Shown: positions 23,791-35,106 of the stretch, in pieces | How the letters are laid out: each line of letters starts with the position of its first letter | Numbering within the stretch: position 1 is the first letter of the stretch | DNA from: Microcebus murinus | Lineage: Eukaryota > Chordata > Mammalia > Primates > Cheirogaleidae | Direction of reading: 5' to 3' | DNA length: 64,000 nt | NCBI RefSeq assembly: GCF_040939455.1 | Contig: NC_134117.1 | Span: 22,375,501 to 22,439,500, forward strand | Position numbers and translations under genes: made by a program | The notes under the pieces: model-generated | Databases searched by the model: none | Seen by the model: only the letters and a program-made list of their open reading frames with translations | What the model was told of the DNA's origin: nothing

Positions 23791-24092
23791 TGATTTTGAC
23801 AGGGAAAAAGGATTCTTAGCTCACCAGCCAAGAGAAGAAATCCAAGATCAATGATGATGATGGCTAACATTGTGTCTCTGACATTGTAAACTGCTTTAAT
23901 TGTACTGGATAATAAGGATCCAGAGGATGCCAGTTTCCCTGAATGATAGAGTTGAAGAGGATTCGGGAAGTCACCTAATCCAAGCCTGTGTCAGGATCCC
24001 TGAACTTTGCTGCAGGGCCCTGGAGACACAGAAAGATGAATAAGATACAGTTCCCTGTTTTCAGATTGGGCAGTCCTTAAAACACTCAGAAT
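23791..24092. other. unique sequence, nothing recognised
   Basis: About 300 bases between an L2 and an Alu. The stretch near 23940-24010 is vaguely repeat-like but not assigned. Confidence 0.35.
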
Positions 24093-24390
24093 AAGCTGGG
24101 CATGGTGGCTCACACCCATAATCCCAGCACTTTTTGAGGCCAAGGCCAGGGATTCCTTAAACCCAGGAGTTCAAGACCAGCCTGGACAACATAGCAAGAC
24201 CCCTTCTCTACAAAACATAAAAAAATTAACTGGGTGTGGTACCACATGCCTGTAGTCCCAGCTACTCGAGAGGCTGAGGCAGGAGGATCACTTAAGTCCA
24301 GGAATTCAAGGCTGCAGTGAGCTAAGCTTGTAGCCAATACACTCTAGCCTGGGTGACAGTCTCTTTCTCTAAGCAAACAAAAAACAAAAA
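24093..24390 (+). mobile_element. old Alu SINE (AluJ-like)
   Basis: Dimeric Alu with heavy CpG decay (starts AGCTGGGCATGGTGGCTCAC) and an AAACAAAAAACAAAAA tail. It lacks the AAATAGAAAGAAATTAATTG middle block of the other Alus here, so it predates that subfamily. No clear duplication of the target site. Confidence 0.92.
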
Positions 24391-25685
24391 CCATTCTACA
24401 GAGGATATAAATAAATGTAAGAGGCTTTTTAGAACTACCTATACCAAAATAAATGAGAAATATCTGCATGTGTGGTAGTACCTGGCTTGTGATTATGGGA
24501 AGTCAGCAGGACCAGTTAGTAACAGGAAAGAGACCCCAAACAAGGAGAGCACTAATGTAGGCAGCCTCAGGGACAACAGAAAGGCTGAGCGGTGTCTCAG
24601 GGTCAGGGTCTACCTTCTACCCCTTTCCCTGGAGGAGAATCCAAATTCTCTGTGTTAGTGCCTGGAGTGCAATTTCTCTGGAGGCTCCCAGGTTCCAAAG
24701 GGTTCAAGTGAATCCTGATTAACTTCCTAGAACTTGGAAATTGGGAGCAAAATCGCCTCTTCAGAGCCATTTGTTCTCAGTCCCAATGGGGAAACCGAGG
24801 CAGCATAGTAGACCCTTCTCTCAGTGGTGATCAGATCTAACCAGTACTCAAGGGCATCTAGAGGTTAACGTGGCACAGAAATTCTCAATGTGAATTCTGG
24901 GAATGGTCATCCGTGACTGTAAACACCCTGAAATGACATGTAACATGTGTTTTCATGAGTGTAATTTTGGAGTAAGAATTCATAGTTTTCATTATATGCA
25001 TATCCTCAGCAGAATTATGAACAAATTTTAAAATGTGGCCCACTCATTCCTTCATTCCTCTATTCAATGTACCCACACTCACTGACGCTGACAATTTGCA
25101 GCCACATGCCAGCACAGGTGGGCACAGGGAGGACGAGACGGCAGCCCTGTCTTTGGGTAGGACAATCTGCACGTCATCCTGCTCTTCTGAGGGCCCGTTC
25201 GACAGGTTGGCGGAACTTGAAACCCTTTTAAACAGTGTGTCCATCTGGCCGCCCAGAGTTATTCCCCATGAGTTCAAATCCTCTCCCCTCCACACCACAC
25301 CCTCCCTGCTTCCCTCCCTTCCTGTTTCCAATTAATACCTAAGAAGCGCCCCCTTCATGCCTGTCCCTGGGCTGCGAATCTTGCTGAAACGTGGGACCAT
25401 ACTTTGGATTGAGCAGATTCTGACGCAGTTCATCTCTATGGCAAAAAAAAAAAAGGAAAGTGTGACGTCCTCCCTCTTCTCCACTCTTCCTGCCCCACCC
25501 TGCCCTGCCCCATTCAGGGGAGGCTTTGTTTTCTCCTTGAAGAAGCTGTGGTGACAACTCCCCCTGTGTTGATGGTTTACGGGAGGGAACGTTGGAGAAT
25601 TGCCATGGTTACAGGCCCCCTTCTGCCTCCATCTGAGGACCAGAGGGAGCTGGCGGGGAGCACCGAGCAGCAGCTCCTGGTGCCG
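24391..25685. other. unique sequence, nothing recognised
   Basis: About 1.3 kb. Contains an A-run at 25443-25454. The paired frames at 25033-25335 (both strands) are shadows of each other. Confidence 0.4.
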
Positions 25686-25689
25686 CTCA

Positions 25690-25890
25690 GCCCAGAATCA
25701 CCATTAAAAAAAAATGTTTACATCAGAGGAGAAATTGCTTCTCAAATAGCAAAGGGAAAACGCCGGGTTTGATGAGATTGTTACACAGAGTCTTGGCTGG
25801 GTTGTTTCTCCCTTGCTCCCCCCCCTCCCCCTGCCCCATTATTATTTAAGGTTGTATTAAATCAGGCAAAGGGAGCAGACGACAAAATGC
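25690..25890. promoter_or_regulatory. candidate conserved non-coding element
   Basis: Unique sequence with a forkhead-type TGTTTAC at 25715-25721 and an AT-rich block ATTATTATTTAAGG near 25838-25851, adjoining a pyrimidine tract at 25807-25836. Low-confidence reading from texture only. Confidence 0.22.
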
Positions 25891-26255
25891 AACTTGGTGT
25901 TGGCAGCTCTGGCAGGACGCCCAGGCTCGGTGCTGGCCCCGCATCCCATCCTCTTCCATCTGCAGCGGCAGCAGCGGCAGCAGCCACCAGGATCAGCATC
26001 TCGCAGCAGGCCCTGCGTGCAGACCAGCCCGAGCTGACAAAACCAACCTGCTCCCTGGGGACCGATGGGCACAGGCAGACCATTGCGATTCTGAAACAGA
26101 GCCAGACCAGGCTAGGACCTGGTGCCCACAGCCCTGATCCAGCCCTGCTCTGGATGTGTCCTTGGGCAGGTAGGTCTCTTTGCCGCCCTTTCTTGAAAAC
26201 AAGGGCATAGGTGACCATCCTGAAAGCAAAGCAGCGGGATGCCATTCCGAGGGTC
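25891..26255. other. GC-rich unique sequence with short GCAGCG repeat
   Basis: A short GCAGCG/GCAGCA run lies at 25961-25985; its translation gives an alanine run in one frame. No gene is supported. Confidence 0.45.
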
Positions 26256-26259
26256 AGCC

Positions 26260-26475
26260 TGCCAGGGTCCTAACCCCGTCTCTACCACTTTCTAGTTGTG
26301 TAACCCTGGGCATCCTGGGCAAGGTGCTTCACCTCTCTGTGCCTCAGTTTCCTTACCTGACAAACAGGAACGATGACAGCATTTACAGCACTGGAGTTGC
26401 TGTGAGGACACTCACAGTCACTCAGAAGCAGGTGTAGCCCTGGCAGATGGTCAGTAAATGAGCGCTGTCATCCCT
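26260..26475 (+). repeat. MIR SINE
   Basis: 'CTCTACCACTTTCTAGTTGTG', 'GCTTCACCTCTCTGTGCCTC', 'AGTTTCCTTACCTGACAAAC' and 'GATGGTCAGTAAATGAGCGC' are in MIR order. A 10-base partial duplication (GGGCATCCTGGGCAAGG) sits in the core. Confidence 0.85.
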
Positions 26476-27540
26476 GCGGCTATGACATGTTGAGAGTGTC
26501 TCCATTCTTTCAGGAAGCCCAGAAATTAATGCTTCCTTCCATAAGGAGTGCTGTTTGGGCTCCCAGAGGGCGGAAGAGGCAGTTGGCATGATGACGGGGT
26601 AACACTTGCCCCCCATTCTTCCTCCCAGCCCCTCCTCTGAGTGGATGCGTGGACATGGCCTCACTGTGCCGCATTCTGGAGGGCTCAACCCGAAGAGACC
26701 TGCTTCGGGGAGACCGTGCTGCTGCGGCAGGTGTGAGTGGCCCTGAGGGGCTGAAGGGGCCTGGCTGCAGTCGGCCGCCACGGGCAGGAGGCCTGGGTTT
26801 CTTCCCATCAAACACCTAGAAGCAGAGATGTCTTTGGGCGCGTTCCTTGGACAGGTGAACCGGGAGCCAAGAGAAAGGTCCCCATGGGGAAGCCACAGCT
26901 AGGAAGAGTGAGCCAGACCACGTGCGTGGATAGCAATGGTCTCCTCCCTCTGTGTCACTCAGCACCAAGCCCCATGCCCACCTCACATGCTGCAATCTCG
27001 CACCTGCCAACTGAGGCACATGCTGTCGCACTCCCCATTGTGCACATCAAGAAACTACGGCGTGGCCTCTTGCCCAGGCTCACACGGCATCCATGTGGCT
27101 GAGACTGACTTTGACCCTGGGGTGGTTCGGGCCTCTCTGTCCAGTTTCTAACCACGAGGCCTGCTGGGAAGAGGACTGTGGTCATTGTACAAAGTCCCGG
27201 GGCTTCTGACCCCTCTCATCGCTACTCTGTTCTCTGCTGTCTCATTGTTCTTTCTGAGAACATAGGAAGGTCTTGAAAATCCAGCCTTGCCTACCCCGTG
27301 CGGAAACTGCGATGGAGGATCTGGAAAGACCAGAGGCAGCGGCCTGCCCCACACCGAGACACCTCGCCGGAGGTGGTCTTGGAAGAACCAAGCTTTAGTT
27401 CTTCCAAGATGCGAGGATTCTTCCCACAGGCCTGTGGTGCATTAGCAAGTTTGACTAATCTGTTTAGCCAGCATGGCCGGGCCGCAGGGGCCCCCAGGAG
27501 GGGTGCGGGGAGGTCCGAGCGCTCACTACCCGCCACTCAC
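26476..27540. other. GC-rich unique sequence; possible MIR remnant
   Basis: No gene recognised. A weak minus-strand MIR-like segment (GCCTCTTGCCCAGGCTCACA, CATCCATGTGGCTGAGACTG) lies at about 27025-27140. Confidence 0.4.
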
Positions 27541-27544
27541 TCCG

Positions 27545-27750
27545 GCACCTCCTGCTCTGTGCCAGGTGCCGCCTCAGGTGCTTTCCCTGCATTGTAGCAC
27601 TTGAGCCTCACAACCACTGGAGAAGATAAAGACGGGCTATTCCCACCACACAGATAGAAAAGGAGCCTTAGAGGGGTTAAGTGCCCCTCCAGGTTTCTGA
27701 AGCAGACAGTGACAGAGTCAGGATTTAAACTCAGGGTTGTCCAGATCTAA
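27545..27750 (-). repeat. MIR SINE
   Basis: 'CTGCTCTGTGCCAGGTGCC', 'GAGCCTCACAACCACTGG', 'GAGGGGTTAAGTGCCCCTCC' and 'GTCAGGATTTAAACTCAGG' are the reverse complement of MIR landmarks. Confidence 0.82.
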
Positions 27751-28009
27751 ATCCAAAGTCCTTCCTCTGTTCCCGCAGGACCCTTCCTCAAGGCAGACCG
27801 TGAGAAGAACTGTCACAAAAGCACCAGGCCAGTCTTTCTGGCCCCCAAACCAAGCTCTTAGGCGTTGGACTCAGTCCCTCTCCTCAAGGAAGTCCCACCT
27901 AGGCAGCGGGACAGAGCAGCCAAGAAACAGCCAAGCAGCACTTGCAGGGGTCCACGAAGGAGGGTGAAGGTGGGAGGTGGGCAGAGGCTTAAAGAGGAGA
28001 CATCCCCTG

Positions 28010-28028
28010 TGGGCCGCAGGGGGCACTC
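28010..28028 (+). promoter_or_regulatory. possible CTCF-type site
   Basis: TGGGCCGCAGGGGGCACTC matches the CTCF core through GCAGGGGGCACT with about three departures in the 5' half. Single-motif prediction only. Confidence 0.3.
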
Positions 28029-29054
28029 TGGGGGGGGGTGTTGCTGGCAGGATTGACTTGTCAGAGCAGAGGAGGGACCAACCAAGCAAAGGCAGAGAGA
28101 CAGAGACATGTCTGGAAGGGGCAGAGGGAAGAGGAGGAGGTCTACAGATGTAGGGGGGAGCCCTGAGTGATGAATTGGAGGCAGTCCCTCCCAGGGTCAG
28201 TGAGGAGGGGTGGGAGGTCCCCAAGGTGGGTGTGTGGTGAACTCCAGGGTCAAGAGTGGCTGTAGGGACCAGCACTCCACTCCCCACTCGTCTCCTGGCA
28301 GCATGGCTCAGGCCAGGAGCCCTGGCACCCCACCCACCTTCAAGCCCCCACTTGGAAAGAGAAGTAATTTTCCATATTAATGCATCTGAGTCCCAAACTT
28401 GCTGACCTGTGAAAAACCCTTCCTGGTGATTTATTTGTCTCCTCCTGCTAAGACAACTGCCTCATTATTTTAAGTCATGCACACCACAGAGGCGCTAACT
28501 CACTTCTGAGGTCATACTGGGCTTGCCTCGGGTCCCCGGGGTCCCTGGCCCCTGGGGAGCATTGCTAAGAAAGGTTGTTTCACAGCACTTTGGTCCAGGG
28601 ACCATGAGCAACTTCCGAGAGCCCCCAGTTCTCCTGAGATTTGGCCAGGAGGGGCCAGACCTAAGAGGGTCTGAGCTCATGGCAGTAGGCAGTAAGGCAG
28701 GCACTGTATCCTGGCAGGCACCCTGGGAGAGCCTTCATGGGGTGCACAGTGGACTCAGCCGTGATCAGGAATAATCTTATACTTTAAAAGACCTTGCTTT
28801 TTCCCAGATAGCAATGAAAAATGATAAACAACCCTACCCCCCATTTTCTCCTTCACTGAAAAAGAATGTGTGTTAGGCAATGGGTGCTAGAGGCTGTTCA
28901 GATCAAAACCAACTTGGAAATGGAAACTCATTTCCTAGTGGAACAAACATTTATTCAGCACCTGGTTCGTGGCAGTCAAGTTTTCCAGTGAGCATAGGAA
29001 GGAAGGGAGTTGCACAAGGGATAGTGGTGACACCCTGCCAACCACGTGTGGCCA
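28029..29054. other. unique sequence; one motif-dense segment
   Basis: No repeat or gene recognised. 28365-28480 contains a POU-type ATTAATGCAT at 28376-28385 and several AT-rich blocks and could be a conserved element. Confidence 0.35.
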
Positions 29055-29240
29055 GAGAGGCACAGGAGTATAAAGAGCACAAACTTTGGAGTCTGAGAGT
29101 ACACGGGCTCAAAGCCAGCTCTGCCCCTGTGCTGTGGCATTAAGCACGTTATTTAGCCTCTCAGGATTGAGCCTCTTCATCTGCAAAATGGGCATACTAA
29201 CCTGCAAAGCAGATACTCAGTTAACATTATTTCTCCCCCT
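29055..29240 (+). repeat. MIR SINE
   Basis: 'AAGAGCACAAACTTTGGAGTC', 'GCTCAAAGCCAGCTCTGCCC', 'CGTTATTTAGCCTCTCAGGA' and 'CTTCATCTGCAAAATGGGC' are MIR landmarks in order. Confidence 0.88.
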
Positions 29241-29254
29241 TCTTAGGTCTCATC

Positions 29255-29495
29255 TTACTCATTCTCCTTTGTGAAATCCTTTCAAGGTTCACCTCTCCCT
29301 TGAAATATGAGCTGACTCCCTTCTGGGGCTTCCTGGCACTGCTGTCTACAGACGTTTAAGTATGTCACCAAATATCTTCATATACTGCGTACACTCTTTC
29401 CAGAGTGGATGTGTCGTCTCCCCGATTACAGGTGCAGTTTCTTGAGGATGCAGCTGTCTTTATTCTTACTGTTGATCCCCTCTGGGATCTGGCCC
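29255..29495 (+). repeat. L2 LINE fragment
   Basis: Plus-strand L2: 'GTGAAATCCTTTCAAGGTTC' followed by 'CAGTTTCTTGAGGATGCAGC...TTACTGTTGATCCC' in the position of the L2 'CTTGAGGGCAGGGA...' block. Diverged. Confidence 0.5.
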
Positions 29496-29640
29496 AGGGG
29501 CAGGGGGAACTCAGGAAAGAGTGTTTACCTAACCGATCATGGAGGCAGAAGAAGCCTGAAGGCCAGAAAAAATGGCTTGCTGGACTGGCAAGTGTGCACT
29601 GAGGATGTGGCCTGCCCATTGCCCTGTGCAGGCAGGTGAC

Positions 29641-29712
29641 AGACGGACGGATGGATGATGGATAGGTGATGGATGGATGCATGGATGCAAAGGTGCATGG
29701 ATAGATGGACAA
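29641..29712. repeat. (GGAT)n simple repeat, degenerate
   Basis: GGAT/GGATGCAT units with interruptions over about 70 bases. Confidence 0.9.
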
Positions 29713-30180
29713 ATCATCTTATCCTGAAGAGATTTCTCTGGCCTCTTAGTCCCTTCAAGTTCACTCGGAATCTTTACCTTCGCTCCTCCTCCACTGGCTC
29801 AATTATTGCAGCCAGGCTGCACCCCAAGGCTCCAGGGGCAGGCTGACTAGGTATTCTCACTTGCTTATGATGTGTAAGTAAATAATACAAAAGCAACCAG
29901 TGTCATGTCTCCAACATTCCTTCCGGTGCTGTCCGCCTCCTAATTAATGCCATTGCCTGGCAAGCTCTCAGCAGCCTGTCCCCCTGAGCTCCCTCTGAAC
30001 CCCCAGCAGGTCATTCCAGATCTGGTGTAGCCTGCGTCAATCCTCAACCAGTGACTTCCTCCCAGAGACACAACCATTTCTGACAAGTTCAGTGAGAGAC
30101 AGCTCCATGGCTTCATATTCCCAAGGATGTGTTACCAATCACATATGAGAAAACAGGTTCTGTCCTTGAGAAAATACCAG
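29713..30180. other. unique sequence, nothing recognised
   Basis: No feature seen. Confidence 0.4.
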
Positions 30181-30184
30181 AATG

Positions 30185-30330
30185 GTCCCACCAGAGCTTC
30201 CTTCCACAGCCTCAAATATGCCCAGTCGAGTCCCATCTTCTGGGAAGCCTTCCCTGATTTCTCAACTTTATTGATCAGTTTCCTCCTCTGACCTCTAGAA
30301 CTTTCCATCTACTCTAGAGGGAAGATGGAA
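30185..30330 (+). repeat. L2 LINE fragment
   Basis: 'GAGTCCCATCTTCTGGGAAG' and 'CCTTCCCTGATTTCTCAAC' match the L2 'CCTCCAGGAAGCCTTCCCTGA' block. Confidence 0.55.
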
Positions 30331-30788
30331 CTGTCTCTTCCCATCAACTCATATTTCAGCCTCAGCCCATCCGAAAAGGCATCTCTTGCCAGTTTCTCCC
30401 CAAATAATAAGGCGTTACAGATCAGAATCTAGAACATTCACTGGGCCAACAGGCCATGCTCCACTTCCTCTTTCATTTAACAAAGCACAATAGGTCCAGG
30501 TTGTAGGCCTAAAGCTTATGTGATCTGGGAAGCCCTCATTCAGAAAAAATACAAAGTTGCAAATACAAAATTGGGTTCAGAGCTGGAAGGAGCCCATGCA
30601 AGTGAGGAGCTCTGAAGGCTAAGCTTTGCTAGTGGCAGAATAAATCTTCTTCTTTCCAGTCCTTGACATAGTGTGCTCTTGGCTACTTCCTGCTCCAAGC
30701 CACAGAGAGGCCTGCCTTCAGGATGGGCTGGGGCCACACTCTTGGAAGCACTCATTTTCAGCCTCTGTGAAGGCCATCCTGCTATTAA
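30331..30788. other. unique sequence, nothing recognised
   Basis: No feature seen apart from overlapping random frames. Confidence 0.4.
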
Positions 30789-30908
30789 TAGAAGTAAGTC
30801 CATCCCGCTAGAAGTAAGGCCACTCTGCTAGAAGTAAGGTCACCCCGATAGAAGTAAGGTCACCCCACTAGAAGTAAGGCCATCCCACTAGACACAAGGC
30901 TGAACTGG
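30789..30908. repeat. 20-bp minisatellite
   Basis: Five units of exactly 20 bases of the type TAGAAGTAAGGYCAYCCCRC start at 30789, 30809, 30829, 30849 and 30869; a sixth, decayed unit starts at 30889 (TAGACACAAGGC). Not CRISPR: units are head-to-tail without unique spacers. Confidence 0.95.
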
Positions 30909-31255
30909 TGCTCTACTCCAACTCCCCACCCATGTGACTGGTAAGATAAGTGGCCACAGAGGCTGCTCCATAGATCTTGTTTCAAAAAGGAGACACATTA
31001 GGCATCTAGGCCCAAGCCTCTTGTACCTGCACGACCTGCCAGAGCTACCCAACTAATAGCATAGTTTTGTACAGCTCCACCCACAGGAGAAGAAAAGTTA
31101 ATAGAGGAGACTTCTAGTTTTAACCAAATAAAGTAAAATAAATATCTGTGAGTCCATAATCATATAAATAAATAATTGAATCAATAAATAAATGGGGGAA
31201 AAGAGACAACTCCCCTCTGCTGAAGAATTCTAAATAATTTATGAAGAGTGGATTG
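30909..31255. other. AT-rich sequence before the L1 cluster
   Basis: Possibly an old repeat tail: ATAAATAAATAATTGAATC with AATAAATAAATG near 31160-31195. Family not identified. Confidence 0.35.
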
Positions 31256-31344
31256 CAGGGAGGGACAAGATGGCCAACTAAAGACATCAGTTGCCTAGTC
31301 ACCCCAAAAAAGAAAAAAATGTTTCAGGTAAAAGACCATAGCCC
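31256..31344 (+). mobile_element. older L1, 5' terminal piece
   Basis: Begins with CAGGGAGGGACAAGATGGCC, the L1 5'-end motif that includes a YY1-type CAAGATGGCC at 31266-31275. The element is cut at 31344 by a younger L1 and resumes at 35338. Confidence 0.75.
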
Positions 31345-32780
31345 AGGAGGAGGATCAAGATGGCGGACGAGAAACACCGTCAGAAAGAGTGTCGCTGCAG
31401 AAAAGACACATTCTAGCAGAAATTAGAAAAAAGAAGCAAGAAGGCGAGCATACAGCAGACGAGGGCCGGAAGGAGAGGTACCTGAGACCCCGGGAGACTC
31501 CACGGGAGGAGGCTACAGAGTAGAACTGGAAGCTGAGACCGTCAGAGCAGCCCGGAGATCAGTGGGAAGGGTAGGTGAATAAATCACCTTTCCCCTCCCC
31601 TGCATTTGGGACTGCTGGTGGGCTCCCCAGCAGGTGGAGAGACCTGCGGACACCAGCCCAGAGACGGCCACCACCAGCTAGCGGTGAGCCTGTAGCGGAT
31701 GCAGCACCAGACTCCCAAATCCCTCCGGGCACCTCCATGTGCACAGACCCGAGCCGCCTGGCAGGCGCCATATTGCCTCCTTCTCCCCTCCGCCGACCCT
31801 CCCTGCGGCTGCCCAGAGAGACAATACACCCACCAGCCAGAGGCACCTCCAGGGAACGGGACCTTCCCTTTTGGGACCCTACAGCTGACTAAGGGGAACT
31901 CAGACTGTGAGCTCCCTACCCGCCCACCCTCCTAGGTGCTGCTGGCACGGTGTTCCCAGGAGAACGGTGCCGACTCAGAGGCTGAGAGACACAGACACAG
32001 CTTGGGCTCCCTGTGGGTGAATTGGGACCGGAACTCCTCTCCCTGGTGGGGATACAGTTTGAACTCTGGGACCCAGAGGTCAGACCTGCAGACCAGATCC
32101 CATGGACCCAGGTCTAGCATTGCCCGGGACACAGAAGGGATAACTGTGAACAGCCTGCTGAGGTGTGTGTGGCTCCAGGGGCAGATCAGCATCCTAGAGG
32201 GCAACCCTCCCACCAAAGGGAGGCCGTGTGCCCAACCTGGGCAGCATTTCTGTGCAGGGAACCTCCCTGACGGCATCACAATCTGGGGAGGCCTGGTGGC
32301 ATGTGGTCTGGCCTGCTGGCAGAGGCCCGGGAGTAGCTGCGGAGTTGGGGAGGGTGGAAAGAAGCGAGGCCCGCTCCAGACTGCGGGTCTCAGACAGCCC
32401 CACCCCCACACCCAGACTTTCTGGCTGAGCGGGACCATTCCAGCCCTGCCCTGACAGCTTTTCCTGGAAGCAGAGAACAGAACTTTGACCCCTGCTAACA
32501 GCATTGGTGGTGCCTGAGGGCAGGCTTACCCAACCCAGCTCTGCCCAGAACAAGAGCTGATAACAGGACACAAAATCAACAGCATAGCCTGTTCCTCCAA
32601 GCAAGCGCCACCTACTGACAGGGACAGCATCCTGCACAGCCTTTTCACGGAATCCACTGACTCATTATACAGGGAGTGGTCGAATCTCACCCACAGACAC
32701 CACCTAATGGCTCAGAAACTAAATAAGGCGTGTGAATACCCAAACAAAAACCTAAAGGAAAGAAACAACAACTGCTCGAC
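31345..32780 (+). promoter_or_regulatory. L1 5' UTR / internal promoter
   Basis: A GC-rich, CpG-containing leader of about 1.4 kb precedes ORF1. A YY1-type CAAGATGGCGG lies at 31356-31366, at the position that sets the L1 start site in other primates. Long frames on both strands inside it (for example 31932-32504 minus) are by-products of composition. Confidence 0.8.
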
Positions 32781-33785
32781 ATGGGAAGAAATCAGCGAAA
32801 GAACTCAGGAAATATGAAGAACCAAACAGAAAAAACACCCCCAAAGAGGAGCACCAGCCCCCTAGAAATAGACACCAACCCAAATCAGGCAACCAAAATG
32901 ACAGAAGAGGAATTTCGTATGTGAATCATAAGAACACTCACCAACCTGCAGCAACAACTCAATAACCAACACAAAGAAACCACAAAAAGTCTCCAGGACC
33001 TAGAAGAAAAGTTAACTAAAGAAATAGACACAATGAAGAAAAGTTTAACCGAACTCCTGGAAATGAAGAATCAATTCAGGGTACTACAAAATACAGTGGA
33101 AAGTCTCAAGAACAGGGTAGATCAAACAGAAGAAAGAATCTCAGAGATTGAAGATAACACCCTCCAACTAAATAAAACCATCACAGAGATAGAGCAGAGA
33201 AACAAGAGAAAAGAGCAAAGCCTACAAGAGCTGTGGGATTATGTGAAGAAACCTAATGTGAGGGTCATAGGGTTACCAGAAGGGGAAGAGGACAACACCC
33301 AAGGGTTGGACAAGCTATTTGAAGATATAATAGAGGAAAATTTCCCAGGCCTTGCTCAAAATCTCGATATACAAGTTCAAGAAGCTCAGAGGACCCTTGG
33401 GAGATTCAATGCAAACAGGAAGACATCACAACATGCAGTCATCAGACTGACCAAAGTATCAACTAAAGAGGCCCTTCTAAGAGCTGTAAGACAAAAGAAG
33501 CAAGTGACATACAAGGGAAAGCCAATTCAAATAACACCAGACTTCTCTAATGAGACTTTACAAGCAAGGAGAGACTGGGGCCCCATTCTCACTCTTCTGA
33601 AACAAAACAATGCCCACCCTAGAATCTTATTCCCTGCAAAACTAAGCTTCGTATATGAAGGAGAAATAAAGACATGCTCAGACAAGCAAAGTCTCAGAGA
33701 AGTCACCAAGACAAGACCAGCCCTACAAGAAGTACTCAAAACAGTGTTATGCACAGAACACCATAATAAAAACTCACGAATATAA
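32781..33785 (+). pseudogene. L1 ORF1 (RNA-binding chaperone), one nonsense codon
   Basis: ORF1p binds L1 RNA as a trimer and acts as a nucleic-acid chaperone. The frame starts ATGGGAAGAAATCAGCG at 32781 and would run 334 codons to the TAA ending at 33785. The only break is TGA at 32922-32924 (codon 48), probably a decayed CGA, since the frame is unchanged on both sides. Downstream, residues about 50-150 are rich in leucine, glutamate and lysine with heptad spacing (coiled coil). An RRM-like region follows with NVRVIGLPEGEE near codons 155-166, then a C-terminal domain with HPRILFPAKLSF near codons 280-291. Length is close to the primate norm of about 338. Re-initiation at an internal ATG (33033) would leave 250 residues lacking the N-terminus. 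Confidence 0.93.
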
Positions 33786-33869
33786 AAACAACCAAAACCC
33801 AAAGATTAAAGGCCAGATAATACAATGGCTTAAGAGAGAAATCAAAGCAACAACATCCAACCCAACAGA

Positions 33870-34688
33870 ATGAACAGTAATCTACCTTACCCATCAGTTC
33901 TCTCAATAAATGTGAATGGCTTAAACTCTCCACTCAAGTGACATAGGCTGGCTGAATGGATAAGAAAATACAGGCCAAGTATATGCTGTCTTCAGGAAAC
34001 ACATCTAACCTGCAAGGATGCATATAGACTAAAAGTAAAAGGGTAGAGATCAGTATTCCAAGCAAGTGGAAGCCAAAAGAAGGCTGGCGTGGCAGTTCTA
34101 ATTTCAGATGATTTAGTTTTTAAACCAACAAAAGTAATGAAAGACAAAGAGGGTCATTATATAATGGTGAAGGGCACGCTTCAACAAGAAGAGATAACAA
34201 TTTTAAATATATATGCACCCAACTTAGGTGCACCCAGTTTCATAAAGCAAACCTTACTGGATCTAAGCAAATGGATTAATAGCAACTCCATAATCACCGG
34301 AGATTTGAACACCCCACTGATGGCACAAGACAGATCCTCCAAACAGAAAATTAATAAAGAAATAATGGACTTAAACAAAACCTTGGAACAACTGGGTCTG
34401 ACTGACATCTGCAGGACATTCTACCCAAAATCCATTGAATATACGTTCTTCTCATCAGCTCACAGGACATTCTCTAAGATTGACCATATCCTAGGACACA
34501 AAGAAAATCTCAAGAAACTTAAAAAAATAGAAATCATACCATGTACCTTCTCAGATCACAGTGGAATAAAAGTAGAAATCAACCCTAACAGAAACTCACA
34601 TTTCTACACAAAAACGTGGAAATTAAACAACCTCCTACTAAATGATTACTTCAAAAATGAAGAAATCAAGATGGAAATAAAAAAATTC
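33870..34688 (+). pseudogene. L1 ORF2 N-terminus: endonuclease domain, broken
   Basis: ORF2p nicks target DNA with an APE-type endonuclease and copies L1 RNA with a reverse transcriptase. This part starts at ATG 33870 and covers the endonuclease. Recognisable catalytic motifs are INVNGLN near codons 13-19, LQETH near codon 42, ITGDLN near codon 142 and FSDHSG near codon 229. Two in-frame stops interrupt it: TGA at 33939-33941 and a TAG near 34044-34046. From 34089 the frame is open to the deletion point. All of the reverse-transcriptase domain is absent. After the junction near 34688 the reading frame is shifted, so the open frame ending at 34760 has a meaningless tail. Confidence 0.92.
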
Positions 34689-34689
34689 T

Positions 34690-35106
34690 ATACTCCTACA
34701 CTGCTGGTGGGACTGCAAATTAGTTCAACCTCTGTGGAAAGCAATATGGAGATACCTTAAAGCGATACAAGTGAATCTACCATTTGATCCAACAATCCCA
34801 TTGCTGGGCATCTACCCAAAAGATCCAATGACACTCTACAAAAAAGACACCTGCACTCGAATGTTTATAGCAGCACAATTCATAATTGCAAGGCTGTGGA
34901 AACAGCCCAAGTGCCCATCAATCCAAGAATGGATTAATAGAATGTGGTATATGTATACCATGGAGTACTATTCAGCTCTAAGAAACAATGGTGATATAGC
35001 ACATCTTATATTTTCCTGGTTAGAGCTGGAACCCGTACTATTAAGTGAAGTTTCCCAAGAATGGAAAAACAAGCACCACATATACTCACCAGCAAATTGG
35101 TATTAA
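34690..35106 (+). pseudogene. L1 ORF2 C-terminal remnant
   Basis: Out of frame with the endonuclease part. From about 34771 it reads LPFDPTIPLLGIYPKDP, KDTCTRMFIAAQF and MEYYSALRNNG, all conserved ORF2 C-terminal blocks, ending at TAA 35104-35106. The segment has no start of its own and no catalytic domain. Confidence 0.92.

Noticed and set aside
25961..25985. GCAGCG run as a coding polyalanine or polyglutamine tract
   Set aside because: Surrounding frames show no recognisable protein and the run is very short.
30789..30908. CRISPR-like array
   Set aside because: Units are contiguous 20-mers with no unique spacers, in a primate genome; it is a minisatellite.
31932..32504. 190-codon minus-strand open frame (and 172-codon plus-strand frame over the same bases)
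   Set aside because: It lies inside the GC-rich L1 5' UTR, overlaps another long frame on the opposite strand and has no recognisable domain.
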